From Scleroderma bovista (Eukaryota > Basidiomycota > Agaricomycetes > Boletales > Sclerodermataceae), in assembly GCA_037178675.1 (NCBI GenBank), contig JAYMGJ010000519.1, forward strand, positions 1 through 25,067: a stretch of 25,067 bases of DNA. The letters are read 5' to 3'. The notes beneath the pieces were generated by a model. It saw only the letters and a program-made list of their open reading frames with translations, made no database searches and was not told where the DNA came from. Below, piece after piece: positions 1 to 8,175 of this stretch. The first letter of the stretch is position 1. Each line of letters begins with the position of its first letter. The translations under genes were made by a program, and so were the position numbers.

Positions 1-346
1 GTACAAAGAAAATTCATTTATCTCTTCTAATAATCTACTTATGACTGAAGTGGTTAAGAAGTCATGGAATGAAGAGTGGAGGAGCTGGACAGGATTTTTG
101 GGGTCAATGACACCATTGAGCAATGAGCCAGTTGAGAATGAGGGCAACAGCAAAACAATCATCCTTGTGTGGGAAATGCATACATAGGGAGTGGCTCCAA
201 CGTGTAAAGAATCTGTCACATCAAGGAGTGGAACCATGCAAGAGGCCTTTGCCTAGGAGTGTTACCCCAACCCGTGAGATGCGCGCCATCAAGTCATTGA
301 CTCACCAGCAGCATCTGGCCTGATCCACTCACATGTGAGTCGGGCC

Positions 347-640
347 TGTTGAAAGTCAACCAGCATGTGTTACTGGTACTTCAGCGTGTGACCGCGCGAC
401 ACTTATGTAAGCATTTCGAGCGCACTATACACAGTAGTTATTTTCATTAGTCCCTCAGTAGCTTGAATATCTACTGAGGGTAAGCAGTCCATACACACTC
501 ATTTTACACATACTAACTTGTAGTAGTCACTACAGGTATTACTCTAATTCAGTAGCTTGAATATCTACTGAGGTCACTACAGCTCCTCCTTCTCCTTCCT
601 TAGGCTAGACCTTCCCTGTGCAGACCACCACCTTTCTATA
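347..640 (+). mobile_element. Solo copia-type LTR 1 (294 bp)
   Basis: Starts TGTTGAAAG and ends TTTCTATA, flanked by a perfect 5-bp duplication GGGCC (342-346 and 641-645). Removing it with one duplication rejoins the NACHT reading frame on the other strand. The last 38 bases are identical to the end of solo LTR 2 (17635-17672), so the two are related families. The 3' end is TA instead of the usual CA. A TATA-like box is at 426-429, and a duplicated hairpin segment with an intron-like insert lies at 454-582. No internal retrotransposon sequence remains, which suggests LTR-LTR recombination. Orientation follows the TG start and TATA position. Confidence 0.88.
454..582 (+). other. Intron-bearing and intron-less copies of LTR leader, LTR 1
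   Basis: A hairpin (CTCAGTAG...CTACTGAG, 454-478) is followed by GTAAGC, a TACTAAC branch-like site at 511-517 and TAG: an intron-like segment at 480-526 (47 nt). Next come TCACTACAG (527-535) and a 13-nt spacer. Then the 25 nt of 455-479 are repeated exactly at 549-573, directly joined to TCACTACAG (574-582). The second copy equals the first with 480-526 removed. The first copy begins 28 bp after the TATA-like box, so it may mark the transcript start. Confidence 0.85.
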
Positions 641-1189
641 GGGCCCACTCGAACAAACCATCAGTGCTGCACACAATCTGGTTGATCTCCACTGCACCAA
701 TATCTTGTCTACCCTTGAGCTCCTTGGATATATACATATGAATATCACGACCAGCAGAGATCTTGTCCAAAGAAATTGCTTTCACGTGCTGCACATCACA
801 GAGAGCAACCATAATGTCAGCTAATAGTTGGGATGTGAGGAGTATGCAGAAGTCGGAAGGGAGAGAAGCAGTCTCAGTGAGCACATCCAGGATGTGCATT
901 CACAATGTGTCAAACCCACTCTCATCCAATGCATCGATGACCACAAGAACATTTCCAACTCTCCCACCCAAAACCTTTGACAGAGGCTGTAGGAGTTTTT
1001 CATCACATCATGTGCGGCCTTGAGCATGATATCGTCCTTGACAACTCTAACCAATGCCCGTCAAAAAGTAGGGTTATGGCTGGCCAGGTCATGAACGATG
1101 GTTGACAACATCCATCTTTTCCTCTAGATGTTCCGCCTGCCGATCACATCAGCAAGTTGACAATTTGTCTTAACTCACTTATAGTGTCT

Positions 1190-1862
1190 GGATGGTCTGG
1201 AATCAGACAGTTAAGATGGATAAGAGAGATAAGTGGGTCAGACCACTTCAGACCATCAGTACAGGTGTGTCTGAAATCAGATGGCCAGACCAGCCAGACC
1301 AGCCAGGCTAGTCAGACCAGTCAGACCAGTCAGTCAGTAAGTTGGACAGTGTGTCAGACCATCCAGACCATTCCAGACCACTCAGACCAGTCAGTCAGTA
1401 AGTCAAACAGTGTGTCAGACCATCCAGACCATTCCAGACCACTTAGACCAGTCAGTCAGTAAGTCAGACAGTGTGTCAGACCAGACATACCAGCCATACC
1501 AGTCAGACTGTAAGTCAGTCAGTGTGTCAGACCATCCAGACTATTCCAGACCAGTCAGACCAGTCAGTCAGTAAGTCAGATAGTGTGTCAGACTATCCAG
1601 ACCAGTCAGGCCAGTCAGTCAGTAATTCAGACAGTGTGTCAGACAAGCCAGACCAGTCAGACCAGTCAGACAGTAAGTCAGATAGTGTGTCAGACTATCC
1701 AGACAATTCCAGACCAGTCAGACCAGTCAGTAGGTTAGACCAGCCAGACCAGTCAAACAGTAAGTCAGACAGTGTGTCAGACCATCCAGACCATTGCAGA
1801 CAAGTCAGACCAGTCAGTAGGTCAGTAGGTCAGACCAGCCAGACCAGCCAAATTATTTCTTT
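1190..1862. repeat. CAGACCAGTCAG minisatellite, left array
   Basis: Tandem units of roughly 60-70 bp are built from CAGACCAGTCAG, GTAAGTCAGACAGTGTGTCAG and CCATCCAGACCATTCCAGAC. Open frames across it (for example 1157-1872) translate only to SDSVSD/QTSQTSQ repeats and I do not regard them as genes. The same text appears in reverse complement at 3575-3740 and 7680-8150, supporting subterminal inverted arrays of one element. Confidence 0.85.
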
Positions 1863-1949
1863 GGCTACTTAATTCACTCAATATTAATGTGAATCCATTT
1901 ATATTAATTCTGTAAATAAATAAAAGGTACAGAACATATATATATATTA
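1863..1949. other. AT-rich spacer, outer element left arm
   Basis: AT-rich, includes a run of alternating TA (about 1938-1952). Its complement resembles 3411-3450 on the other arm (GTACA followed by ATATTATA and AATGG), consistent with a mirrored element. Confidence 0.5.
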
Positions 1950-2760
1950 TATGAATGGCATTGACGACATTGGTGATGGGTCATCCAGGGTTGTCGTCAG
2001 TGATGGTGGTGGTGGGGGCAACACTGGGGTTGGGGTTGTCGTCAACATCACCAGGCGACACTGGGGCAGAGGGGACATGGGGAATGTCATCGTCATCGTC
2101 TTCTGGTGACACGCTGGGTGTGGGCTGGGACATGGGGAATGCATCCGCCATCATCGACATGATGGTGGTGGTGTGGTGACTGTTGTTGTCGCTGCTGTTG
2201 TTGCCAGGATACGCTGGGGATTGGGACCATTTGGTGGTCAATGTCATTGCTGGGCCTGGGCTCTGTCACTGTTGTCGTGACTGGGGCTGTCACAGTTGCT
2301 AGGGCCATTGCCATCATTGGGCGACACTGGGCTTGTCGTCATCTGGGGTGGTCGGCACCATGATCGTGCGATTGACGGTGGTGGTGGTTGGTCATTGTTG
2401 GGCAATGCTTGGGTGCTGGTTGCTGTCGCCGTCGATGATGGTGGTAGTGGTGGTGGTGGCCGTTGTTGGGGGAGGTGGCTGGCATCTGCTTGGCAGGGAT
2501 CGTTGTCATTGCTGGGCTGTTGAGTGTGAGATTTCGTGTCGTTGGGTGACACGATGCTGGGCTGGGGGTGGGGGTGGGTGGTGTCTGTTGGGGTTGATGA
2601 CGACGGTGGAGGTGGTGTCAACGTGTCATTGTCGTTGTTGTCATTGACAACACTGGGACTGTCATTAATGAAGGGGGTGCAAGGTGGTGGTACGTACCTG
2701 ATAGTGACGACGAAGGTCGTCGGCGTCGTCACCCTCGTCTTTATGGATGATGGTGGATGA
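1950..2760. repeat. GGTGATG/GTCGTC-rich low-complexity tract, left arm
   Basis: Simple-sequence stretch dominated by GGTGGTGG, TCGTCATC, CACTGGGG and GGGCGACACTGGG. Frames on both strands are open only because of base bias and give Pro/Thr/Asp/Ser or Gly/Val strings, so no gene is called. The opposite strand matches the style of 2890-3410. Confidence 0.7.
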
Positions 2761-2787
2761 GAGGCAGAATGGTGGGGTGGGACTCAA

Positions 2788-2838
2788 GAAAATTTGAAGT
2801 GTGTTGTGATTTGTAATCACAACACACTTGAAATTTTC
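2788..2838. repeat. Near-perfect palindrome at the core of the outer element
   Basis: The 24-base arm at 2788-2811 and the complement of 2815-2838 differ at one position, with a 3-base loop (2812-2814). It begins GAAAATTTGAAGTG. It sits between the G-rich left tract and the C-rich right tract, as expected for the turn-around point of a foldback element. Confidence 0.9.
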
Positions 2839-2889
2839 TCATCACGAGACTTTGCAACTTGAACGCAACAAAGGTAAGTACTAACAACC

Positions 2890-3410
2890 AGTCAATGCAC
2901 CACTGACGACGACCACCCGCAGCACCTGCAGCGATGACGATGACGTCCCCCACATGTGTCCCCCAGCCTCAGCACCAGTCAGAGATGATGACAGCCATCA
3001 CCCCACCACCAGCGCATTGATGATGACGACCACCACACGACGACCACGCAACGACCACAAGCTTTATTATAGTACTTGTAAGTGTTTCGTTTACTTTTTT
3101 TTAATATGTTTCACTAACTATTGCAGTCGACAATGCGGCCACCACCACTCCACTGACCACTACTAGCGACGACATGGCCACGCGACGATGACCACCCACC
3201 TGTGACGATGAGGCCATCACCAGCAACGATGACAATGCGATGACCACCCACCCGCGTCAATGACACAGCCACCATTAGTGATGACGGACATCCCCACCAG
3301 CAATGCCGACCACCCCACCACCAGTGACAATGACGCAACAACCACCCACCTGCATCGATGATGTGGCTACCACCATCACCCCACCACCAACATGACGACA
3401 ACGACAACCA
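2890..3410. repeat. CCACCACC/GATGACG-rich low-complexity tract, right arm
   Basis: Dominated by ACCACCCACC, GATGACGAC and CCCACCACCAG, the opposite-strand counterpart of 1950-2760. No convincing gene. An intron-like segment lies inside it (3078-3126). Confidence 0.7.
3078..3126 (+). other. Intron-like segment, 49 nt
   Basis: Starts GTAAGTG, has ACTAAC at 3113-3118 and ends TTGCAG, with a T-rich stretch between. Size and signals fit a fungal intron, but the flanking sequence is low-complexity repeat with no recognisable protein. It may be a decayed exon-intron structure or chance. Confidence 0.4.
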
Positions 3411-3574
3411 TTAGTATAATATAATATTTATTCTTTGTACTACACTTGCTGATGCAATGACAAAAACAATAATATAGATACAGTGTATTTAATGCTTAGC
3501 ACACTTTGTATTGCCACTTACTACATAGACATGTTAATAAAATTTACTTGCTATCCTGACAGACATACTGAGTG
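3411..3574. other. AT-rich spacer, outer element right arm
   Basis: AT-rich with TATAATATAATATT near 3415-3430; resembles the complement of the left AT-rich spacer. I see no gene. Confidence 0.45.
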
Positions 3575-3740
3575 CACTGACTGGTCTGGAATGCTCTGGA
3601 TGGGCTGACATACTAACATACTGACTGACTGACTGGTCTGAGTGCTCTGGAATGGTCTGGAATGGTCTGACACACTGACTGACTTATTGACTGACTAGTC
3701 TGAGTGATCTGGAATGCTCTGGATGGTCTGACACACTGGC
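3575..3740. repeat. GACTGGTCTG minisatellite, right array part 1
   Basis: Reverse-complement version of the left array: GACTGACTGGTCTGAGTG, GGAATGGTCTG and GTCTGACACACTG. It stops abruptly at the inner TIR element (3743) and resumes with the same text at 7680, so the inner element inserted into it. Confidence 0.85.
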
Positions 3741-3855
3741 TGCATCAGCAAAACAGCCCTTTTGGGCTACAGACACTACAGACCACATGACTTGTGTACA
3801 GGTCTGTACAGCCTGTACAGACCCATCAACTCTGTACAACTCTGTAAATTCCTAA

Positions 3856-4160
3856 CTACTGACACTATTGCTACACCTTTACTACACTTTTGACTACACT
3901 TTTTTGTACACTTTAACTACACTTTTTTACTACACTTTCACTACGCTTTTTTGTACATTTTTACTACACTTTTTACTACACTTCTTTATACACTTTGACT
4001 ACACTTTTACTACACTTTTTTGTACACTTTGACTACACTTTTTTGTACACTTTTGACTACACTTTTACTACACTTTTTGTACACTTTCACTACACTTTCT
4101 GTACACTTCTGATTACACTTTGACTACACTTTTGACTACATGTTTTATTACACTTTGGGG
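3856..4160. repeat. ACTACACTTTT/GTACACTTTT array, forward
   Basis: Short tandem units ACTACACTTTT and GTACACTTT alternate. The reverse complement of the same units fills 4263-5060, so a transcript could fold into a long hairpin with a loop of about 100 bases. Confidence 0.85.
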
Positions 4161-4262
4161 TGCACTTGTTAACCCAGTCACAGCTATGCTACTTAACCTA
4201 ATAATGACTACACTTTTTAACCTAATCATGACTACCCTTCTTAATGTAACCATGATTACACT
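4161..4262. other. Loop between the inverted arrays
   Basis: About 100 bases with repeated TTAACCTAATNATGACTACAC-like text. Looks like a diverged tandem repeat, no gene. Confidence 0.5.
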
Positions 4263-5060
4263 ACTCAATCTAATCAATTTACAAAAAGTGTAGTACAAGT
4301 GTAGTAAGAAGTGCATTAAAAGTGTAGTCAAAGTGTAGTCAAAAGTGTACAAAAAAGTGTGCAAAAAAGCATAGTAAAAGTGTAATCAAAAGCATAGTAA
4401 AAGTGTCGTCAAAAGTGTAGTAAAAGTGTAGTCAAAAGTGTACAAAAAGTGTAGTAAAAGTGTAGTAAAATGTAGTCAAAAAGTGTACAAAAAGTGTAGT
4501 AAAAGTGTAGTAAAAGTGTACAAAAAGTGTACAAAAAAGTGTAGTAAAAGTGTAGTCAAAAGTGTACAAAAAGTGTAGTAAAAGTGTAGTAAAATGTAGT
4601 CAAAAAGTGTACAAAAAAGTGTAGTAAAAGTGTAGTAAAAAGTGCAGTAAAAGTGTACAAAAAGGGTAGGAAAAGTGTAGTCAAAAGTGTAGTAAAAGTG
4701 TACAAAAAAGTGTAGTAAAAGTGTAGTAAAAGTGTAGTCAAAAGTGTACAAAAAAGTGTAGTAAAAGCGTAGTCAAAAGTGTAGTGAAAGTGTACAAAAA
4801 AGTGTAGTAAAAGTGTAGTCAAAAGTGTACAAAAAGTGTAGTAAAAGTGTACAAAAAAGTGTAGTAAAAGTGTACAAAAAGTGTAGTAAAAGTGTAGTAA
4901 AAAGTGTAGTAAAAATGTACAAAAAAGCGTAGTAAAAGTGTAGTAAAAGTGTAGTCAAAAGTGTAGTGAAAGTGTACAAAAAAGTGTAGTAAAAAGTGTA
5001 CAAAAAAGTATAGTAAAAGCATAGTCAAAAGTGTAGTAAAATGTGTACAAAAAATGTGTA
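4263..5060. repeat. AAAAGTGTAGT/GTGTAC array, inverted
   Basis: Reverse complement of the 3856-4160 units, about 2.5 times longer: AAAAGTGTAGTC, AAAAGTGTAC and AAAAAAGTGTAGT. Minus-strand open frames here give only LHFYYTF/YTFTTL repeats and are not genes. Confidence 0.85.
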
Positions 5061-5508
5061 GTGTTTGTATTGTAGTGTTGATTACCAAAAATGCGTAGTA
5101 ACAATTAAGAAATGTTGTGTTGTGTTTGTGTGGTAGTGTTGATTACCAAAAATGTGTAGTAGTTCTGCTGTGTTTGTGTTGTAGTGTTGATTGCCAAAAA
5201 TGTGTAGTATCAATTAGGATATGTTGTGTAGTATTTGTGTTGTAGTTTTGATTACCAAAAATGCGTAGTAGTTGTGTTGTGTTTGTGTTGTAGTGTTAAT
5301 TACCAAAAATGCGGAGTAGTTGTGTAGTGTTTGTGTTGTAGTGCTGATTACCAAAAATGTGTAGTATCAATTAGGATGTGTTGTGTAGTGTTTGTAGTGT
5401 AGTGTTGATTACCAAAAATGCGTAGTAATTGTGTTGTGTTTGTGTTGTAGTGTTGATTACCAAAAATGCGGAGTAGTTGTGTAGTGTTTGTGTTGTAGTT
5501 CTGATTAC
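5061..5508. repeat. GATTACCAAAAATG minisatellite, part 1
   Basis: Units of about 50-80 bp, each with TTGATTACCAAAAATGCG followed by TAGTAGTTGTG and TTTGTGTTGTAGTG. The array breaks at GATTAC (5508), where the solo LTR begins, and continues at 6742. Confidence 0.88.
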
Positions 5509-6741
5509 TGTCAAGACCGGTTCTCCTCGACGATCTTACTAGGAGGTCCAGAGGTGCAGGGAACTAATGAGGAGGTAAGTCCAGACACTAGTAGATGCTA
5601 GTTAGTGCAGAGAGTCAAGTCCGGGTTAAACAAACGAAGTCCAGGCACTAGAGAAGCACAGGGAGTAAGTCCGGGTTTTTGCGGAGTAAGTCTGGACTGC
5701 GGGAAAGTGGTCCAGAGTTGAGCGCAGCTTGTCCGGAGCGAAGGACATCCCAGAGGTGGGATAAGTCCTGAGAGGTCTAGCGTCGAGTCTGGGACAGAGG
5801 TGGCTTTTGCCCTCGTGCAAGTAGGAGACTTGCTAGGATCGGACATAGGACCAAGGGGACGAGATAGGACAGAGGCCGGAGTTGGCCGGAGTTCAGGAGT
5901 TCAGATGAACAGATGGATTAGGAGAGCATAGTGGGTAGTACAGAGTGGGGAGTATCTTAGTCGAGATTTGATCTAAGGAAACTACTAGGCTGGAGTATAG
6001 TAGTTTATATAGTAAATGAGAACTAGGGTGAGTATATACGGTGACAAGTAAACACCTTAGTTGGGACAAGGGATGGAGCAGAAATGGACAGGAAAATAAA
6101 GCAGGTACAGGAAAATAAACCGGAGTGGGAGCAGACACGGGGAACTAGAGATACAGGGACAACGGAGGAAAAGCAGGGACAGTGAAGTAAAGGGAACTAG
6201 GTTGGAAGAGGACAGGTAAGGGTTGGAGGTGGACTTAACTAATGTTAAGTCCGGAGCGATGTCCAGGACCAGAGGAAGTGGGACCGGAGGAAGTGCACGA
6301 GCGGAGGGAGTGCACAGGTGGAGGAAGGGCGGAGTAGTCAGAGGAAGGTCCGGAGTTGGACATGGAAATGTCCAAGGCCATTGGTGGACCTATCAGGGGA
6401 AGCGGAGCGGAACAGGAGCAGACCTGAGCCGGAGTTGGATGTACCAGCCGGAGTTGGGCTATGTTGCAGACAAGACCAAGGGAGTGGCCGGACTGAAACT
6501 GGAGTAGTGACAAGTGGTAGGTACAGGCTCGACATGGTGGAGTTAGACCGCGGATGTGTCTAGAGGAAGACAGGGGTTAGTCCTGAGGTGGAGATGGACG
6601 TAGTGACTGGAGTTAAGCTGGAGTGCAGCTATGAGGCTGGAGATCGCCGGACTAGCTCTGGAGTTGCGTCAATGCCTAAGGAGAGGTCAGGCGGGCCAGG
6701 GTTAGACCGGAGTTGCGACTGGGAAAAGTATGGATATGACA
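5509..6741. mobile_element. Solo LTR, 1233 bp
   Basis: Starts TGTCAAGACC and ends TATGACA, flanked by ATTAC on both sides (5504-5508 and 6742-6746), and it interrupts a minisatellite that continues on the far side. The length and TGT...ACA ends fit a long gypsy-type LTR. One strand is rich in CCGGAGT and GGACAGG. TATA-like text near 6004-6016 can be read on either strand and AATAAA occurs twice near 6096-6118 on the plus strand, so orientation is open. The short ORFs inside show no recognisable protein. Confidence 0.78.
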
Positions 6742-6835
6742 ATTACCAAAAATGTGTAGTGTCAACTAGGAAGTGTTGTGTAGTGTTTGTGAGGTAGTGC
6801 TGATTACCAAAAATGCGTAGTATAATTGTGTGTAG
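6742..6835. repeat. GATTACCAAAAATG minisatellite, part 2
   Basis: Two further units of the 5061-5508 array directly after the solo LTR, confirming that the LTR landed inside the array. Confidence 0.85.
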
Positions 6836-7008
6836 CAAAAATGTAGTACCACTTGGTAGTTGGTACTGCCACTGTGTGTTTGAAATTTGACTAAGTGCCC
6901 AAAAATGCCAAAAATGCAATATTGTGGACACTGTTTGTCACGCCTCTTGCGCAACATGGCAAACTTGACCAAACAGATGCCTTTTCCTACTATGTAGGAG
7001 TGGGCTCA
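6836..7008. other. Unassigned sequence in the inner element
   Basis: Contains a small inverted repeat (GTACCAC...GTTGGTAC, about 6846-6867) and GCCCAAAAATGCCAAAAATG. No gene that I can support. Confidence 0.4.
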
Positions 7009-7196
7009 ACACAACAAAGGTTAGTGCCGGAGCTAATGGTAAGTTTTCTACTACCACAACATATTAACTTGTCTAACAATGCTACTAATAGGTTATTTCA
7101 CTACACAACAAATGTTAGTGCCGGAGCCAATGGTAAGTTTCCCACTACCACTACATCTTAACTTATCTAACAATGCTACTAATAGGTTATTTGACT
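7009..7196 (+). repeat. Tandem 94-bp unit with an intron-like segment in each copy
   Basis: Two copies with a period of 94 bp. Each contains GTTAGTGCCGGAGC-AATG followed by GTAAGTTT, TCTAACAATG and AATAG. The intron-like parts are 7039-7091 and 7133-7185, 53 nt each, with a CTAAC branch-like site 15-20 nt before AG. The 41-nt piece between them (7092-7132) would be a micro-exon. No protein is recognisable. Confidence 0.65.
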
Positions 7197-7656
7197 ATGG
7201 TTAAACCCACTAGAGGCTATTAGCCTGCCGGAAATTGACAATCACTTTCAACTCTGTAAGTAGTTTGACTCACTTGATCTAGCTTGTCACTAACTCAACT
7301 TTCATATATGTTAATTGCTTTGTGTGGGTAGTTGTGATTAGGATTATATTATGTAGTGTCTCTAACTACACCATGTATGTAGTAGTTAGTAATTGCTAAT
7401 ATATTTGTTGCTTTATATGCTAGTATTTGGAGTGCTATAAGAGTTTGAAAGAGTATGGTAATGGCATTAGTGTCAATCCTAGTATATAGCCCTTGTGCTA
7501 GTCCCGGAAACACTAGACCTGTACAAATGGGAGGTGTTTGTATAGGTCTGTACAGAGCAGTACAGACTCTGTGCACTCTGTGAAGCCCTGTATTAGTGGG
7601 AACCTTTCTGTGGGCTCTGTGACTCTGTACAAGTCTGTGTGGCACTGTATAGGGAA
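7197..7656. other. Right subterminal region of the inner element
   Basis: AT-rich to about 7470, then CTGTACAGA/GTCTGTACAGAGCAGTACAGAC repeats mirroring 3795-3850. I see no gene. Confidence 0.5.
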
Positions 7657-7679
7657 GGGCTGGTTTGCTGATGTGACTG

Positions 7680-8150
7680 ACTGATCTGATCTACTGTCTG
7701 ACCAGCCTGAGTGGTCCGGAATGCTCTGGATGGTCTGACACCCTGTCTGACTTACTGACTGACTGATCTGAGTGGTCTAGGATGCTCTAGATAAGCTGAC
7801 ACACTGACTGACTTACTGACTGAATGGTCTTACTGGTCTTGAATGGTCTGGGTGGTCTGACACACTGTCTGACTTACTGACTGAGTGGTCTGAATGGTCT
7901 GGAATGGTCTGAGTGGTCTGATGTCCTGTCTGACTTACTGACTGAGTGGTCTGAGTGGTCTGGAATGGTCTGGGTGGTCTGACATAATGTCTAACTTACT
8001 GACTGAGTGGTCTGATTGGTCTGGAATGGTCTGAGTGGTCTGGAGTGGTCTGGGTGGTCTTATTCCAGACCCTCAGTCTGATCTCAGACACCTCCAGACA
8101 GTTAAGTTGGTGTCAGACCATTTCAGACTGTTAAGTTGGCTAAGTACTGT
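7680..8150. repeat. GACTGGTCTG minisatellite, right array part 2
   Basis: Continuation of 3575-3740 after the inner element: GACTTACTGACTGAGTGGTCTG, GGAATGGTCTG and GTCTGACACACTGTCTGAC units. It ends in unique TIR-adjacent sequence that mirrors 1163-1260. Confidence 0.85.
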
Positions 8151-8175
8151 CAGAGATTTTGTCCACTTGCTGATG

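Larger units (their letters stand above)
1..1144 (-). pseudogene. NACHT-domain NTPase (NLR-like) gene fragment, broken
   Basis: Read on the minus strand, two blocks (1144-641, then 346-1) join across the solo LTR and resemble fungal NACHT P-loop NTPases, the NLR-like proteins abundant in agaricomycetes and thought to act in non-self recognition or programmed cell death. Seen: PTF-stop-RALVRVVKDD, then a Walker-B-like segment VLVVIDALDESG (about 915-950), then LPSDFCILLTSQ (sensor-like), then DGLFEWA at the LTR junction. The block 346-1 continues with RLTCEWIRPDA and later GSLLNGVIDPKNPVQLLHSSFHDFL, typical of the region after the NACHT core. Broken by TGA codons at 1061-1063 and 900-902 (plus-strand coordinates, each where Arg would fit), a frameshift near 996-1010, further stops in 1-346, and the LTR. 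The Walker A end is absent: the gene is cut at 1144 by the foldback element and nothing NACHT-like appears beyond 8175. The family call is confident, exact limits are not. Confidence -1.
3743..7673. mobile_element. Inner TIR element (3.9 kb), inserted in the outer element
   Basis: Inverted ends CATCAGCAAAACAGCCC (3743-3759) and the complement of 7657-7673 (CATCAGCAAACCAGCCC) match at 16 of 17 positions and share the first nine bases with the outer element. Both ends carry subterminal CTGTACAGA-type repeats (about 3795-3850 and 7515-7640). The interior holds oppositely oriented ACTACACTTTT arrays, a second minisatellite, a solo LTR and an intron-like tandem repeat. No transposase is seen. The flanking array reads TGGCTG on the left and TGACTG on the right, a weak imperfect target duplication. 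The family is unknown. Confidence 0.7.
1145..8175. mobile_element. Outer foldback-like TIR element, noncoding
   Basis: The ends form an inverted repeat: CACATCAGCAAGTTGACAA at 1145-1163 against the complement of 8159-8177 (CACATCAGCAAGTGGACAA). Moving inward, both sides hold a CAGACCAGTCAG-type minisatellite in opposite orientation, then an AT-rich stretch with a similar GTACA...ATATTATA text, then a GGTGATG/CATCACC-rich stretch, meeting at a near-perfect palindrome (2788-2838). This is the layout of a foldback element. No transposase is visible, so it would be non-autonomous. It cuts the NACHT gene on the left; on the right it abuts the gypsy LTR, so no clear target duplication can be read. 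The family is unknown; the arms match only locally. Confidence 0.65.

Noticed and set aside
1250..1860. CRISPR-like array
   Set aside because: Repeats are contiguous and degenerate with no unique spacers of constant length, and the genome is eukaryotic.
1157..1872. Open frames of SDSVSD/QTSQ repeats
   Set aside because: They follow the minisatellite period and base bias, start in repeats and match no protein pattern I recognise.
1947..2760. Pro/Thr-rich and Gly/Val-rich frames on both strands
   Set aside because: Several overlapping frames are open at once because of simple sequence; no domain, and the opposite arm mirrors the tract.
2874..2922. Second intron-like segment GTAAGT...CCGCAG
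   Set aside because: The only branch-like ACTAAC is 7 nt from the donor, too close to work.
4476..5088. Minus-strand YTFTTL frames
   Set aside because: Direct translation of the AAAAGTGTAGT array.
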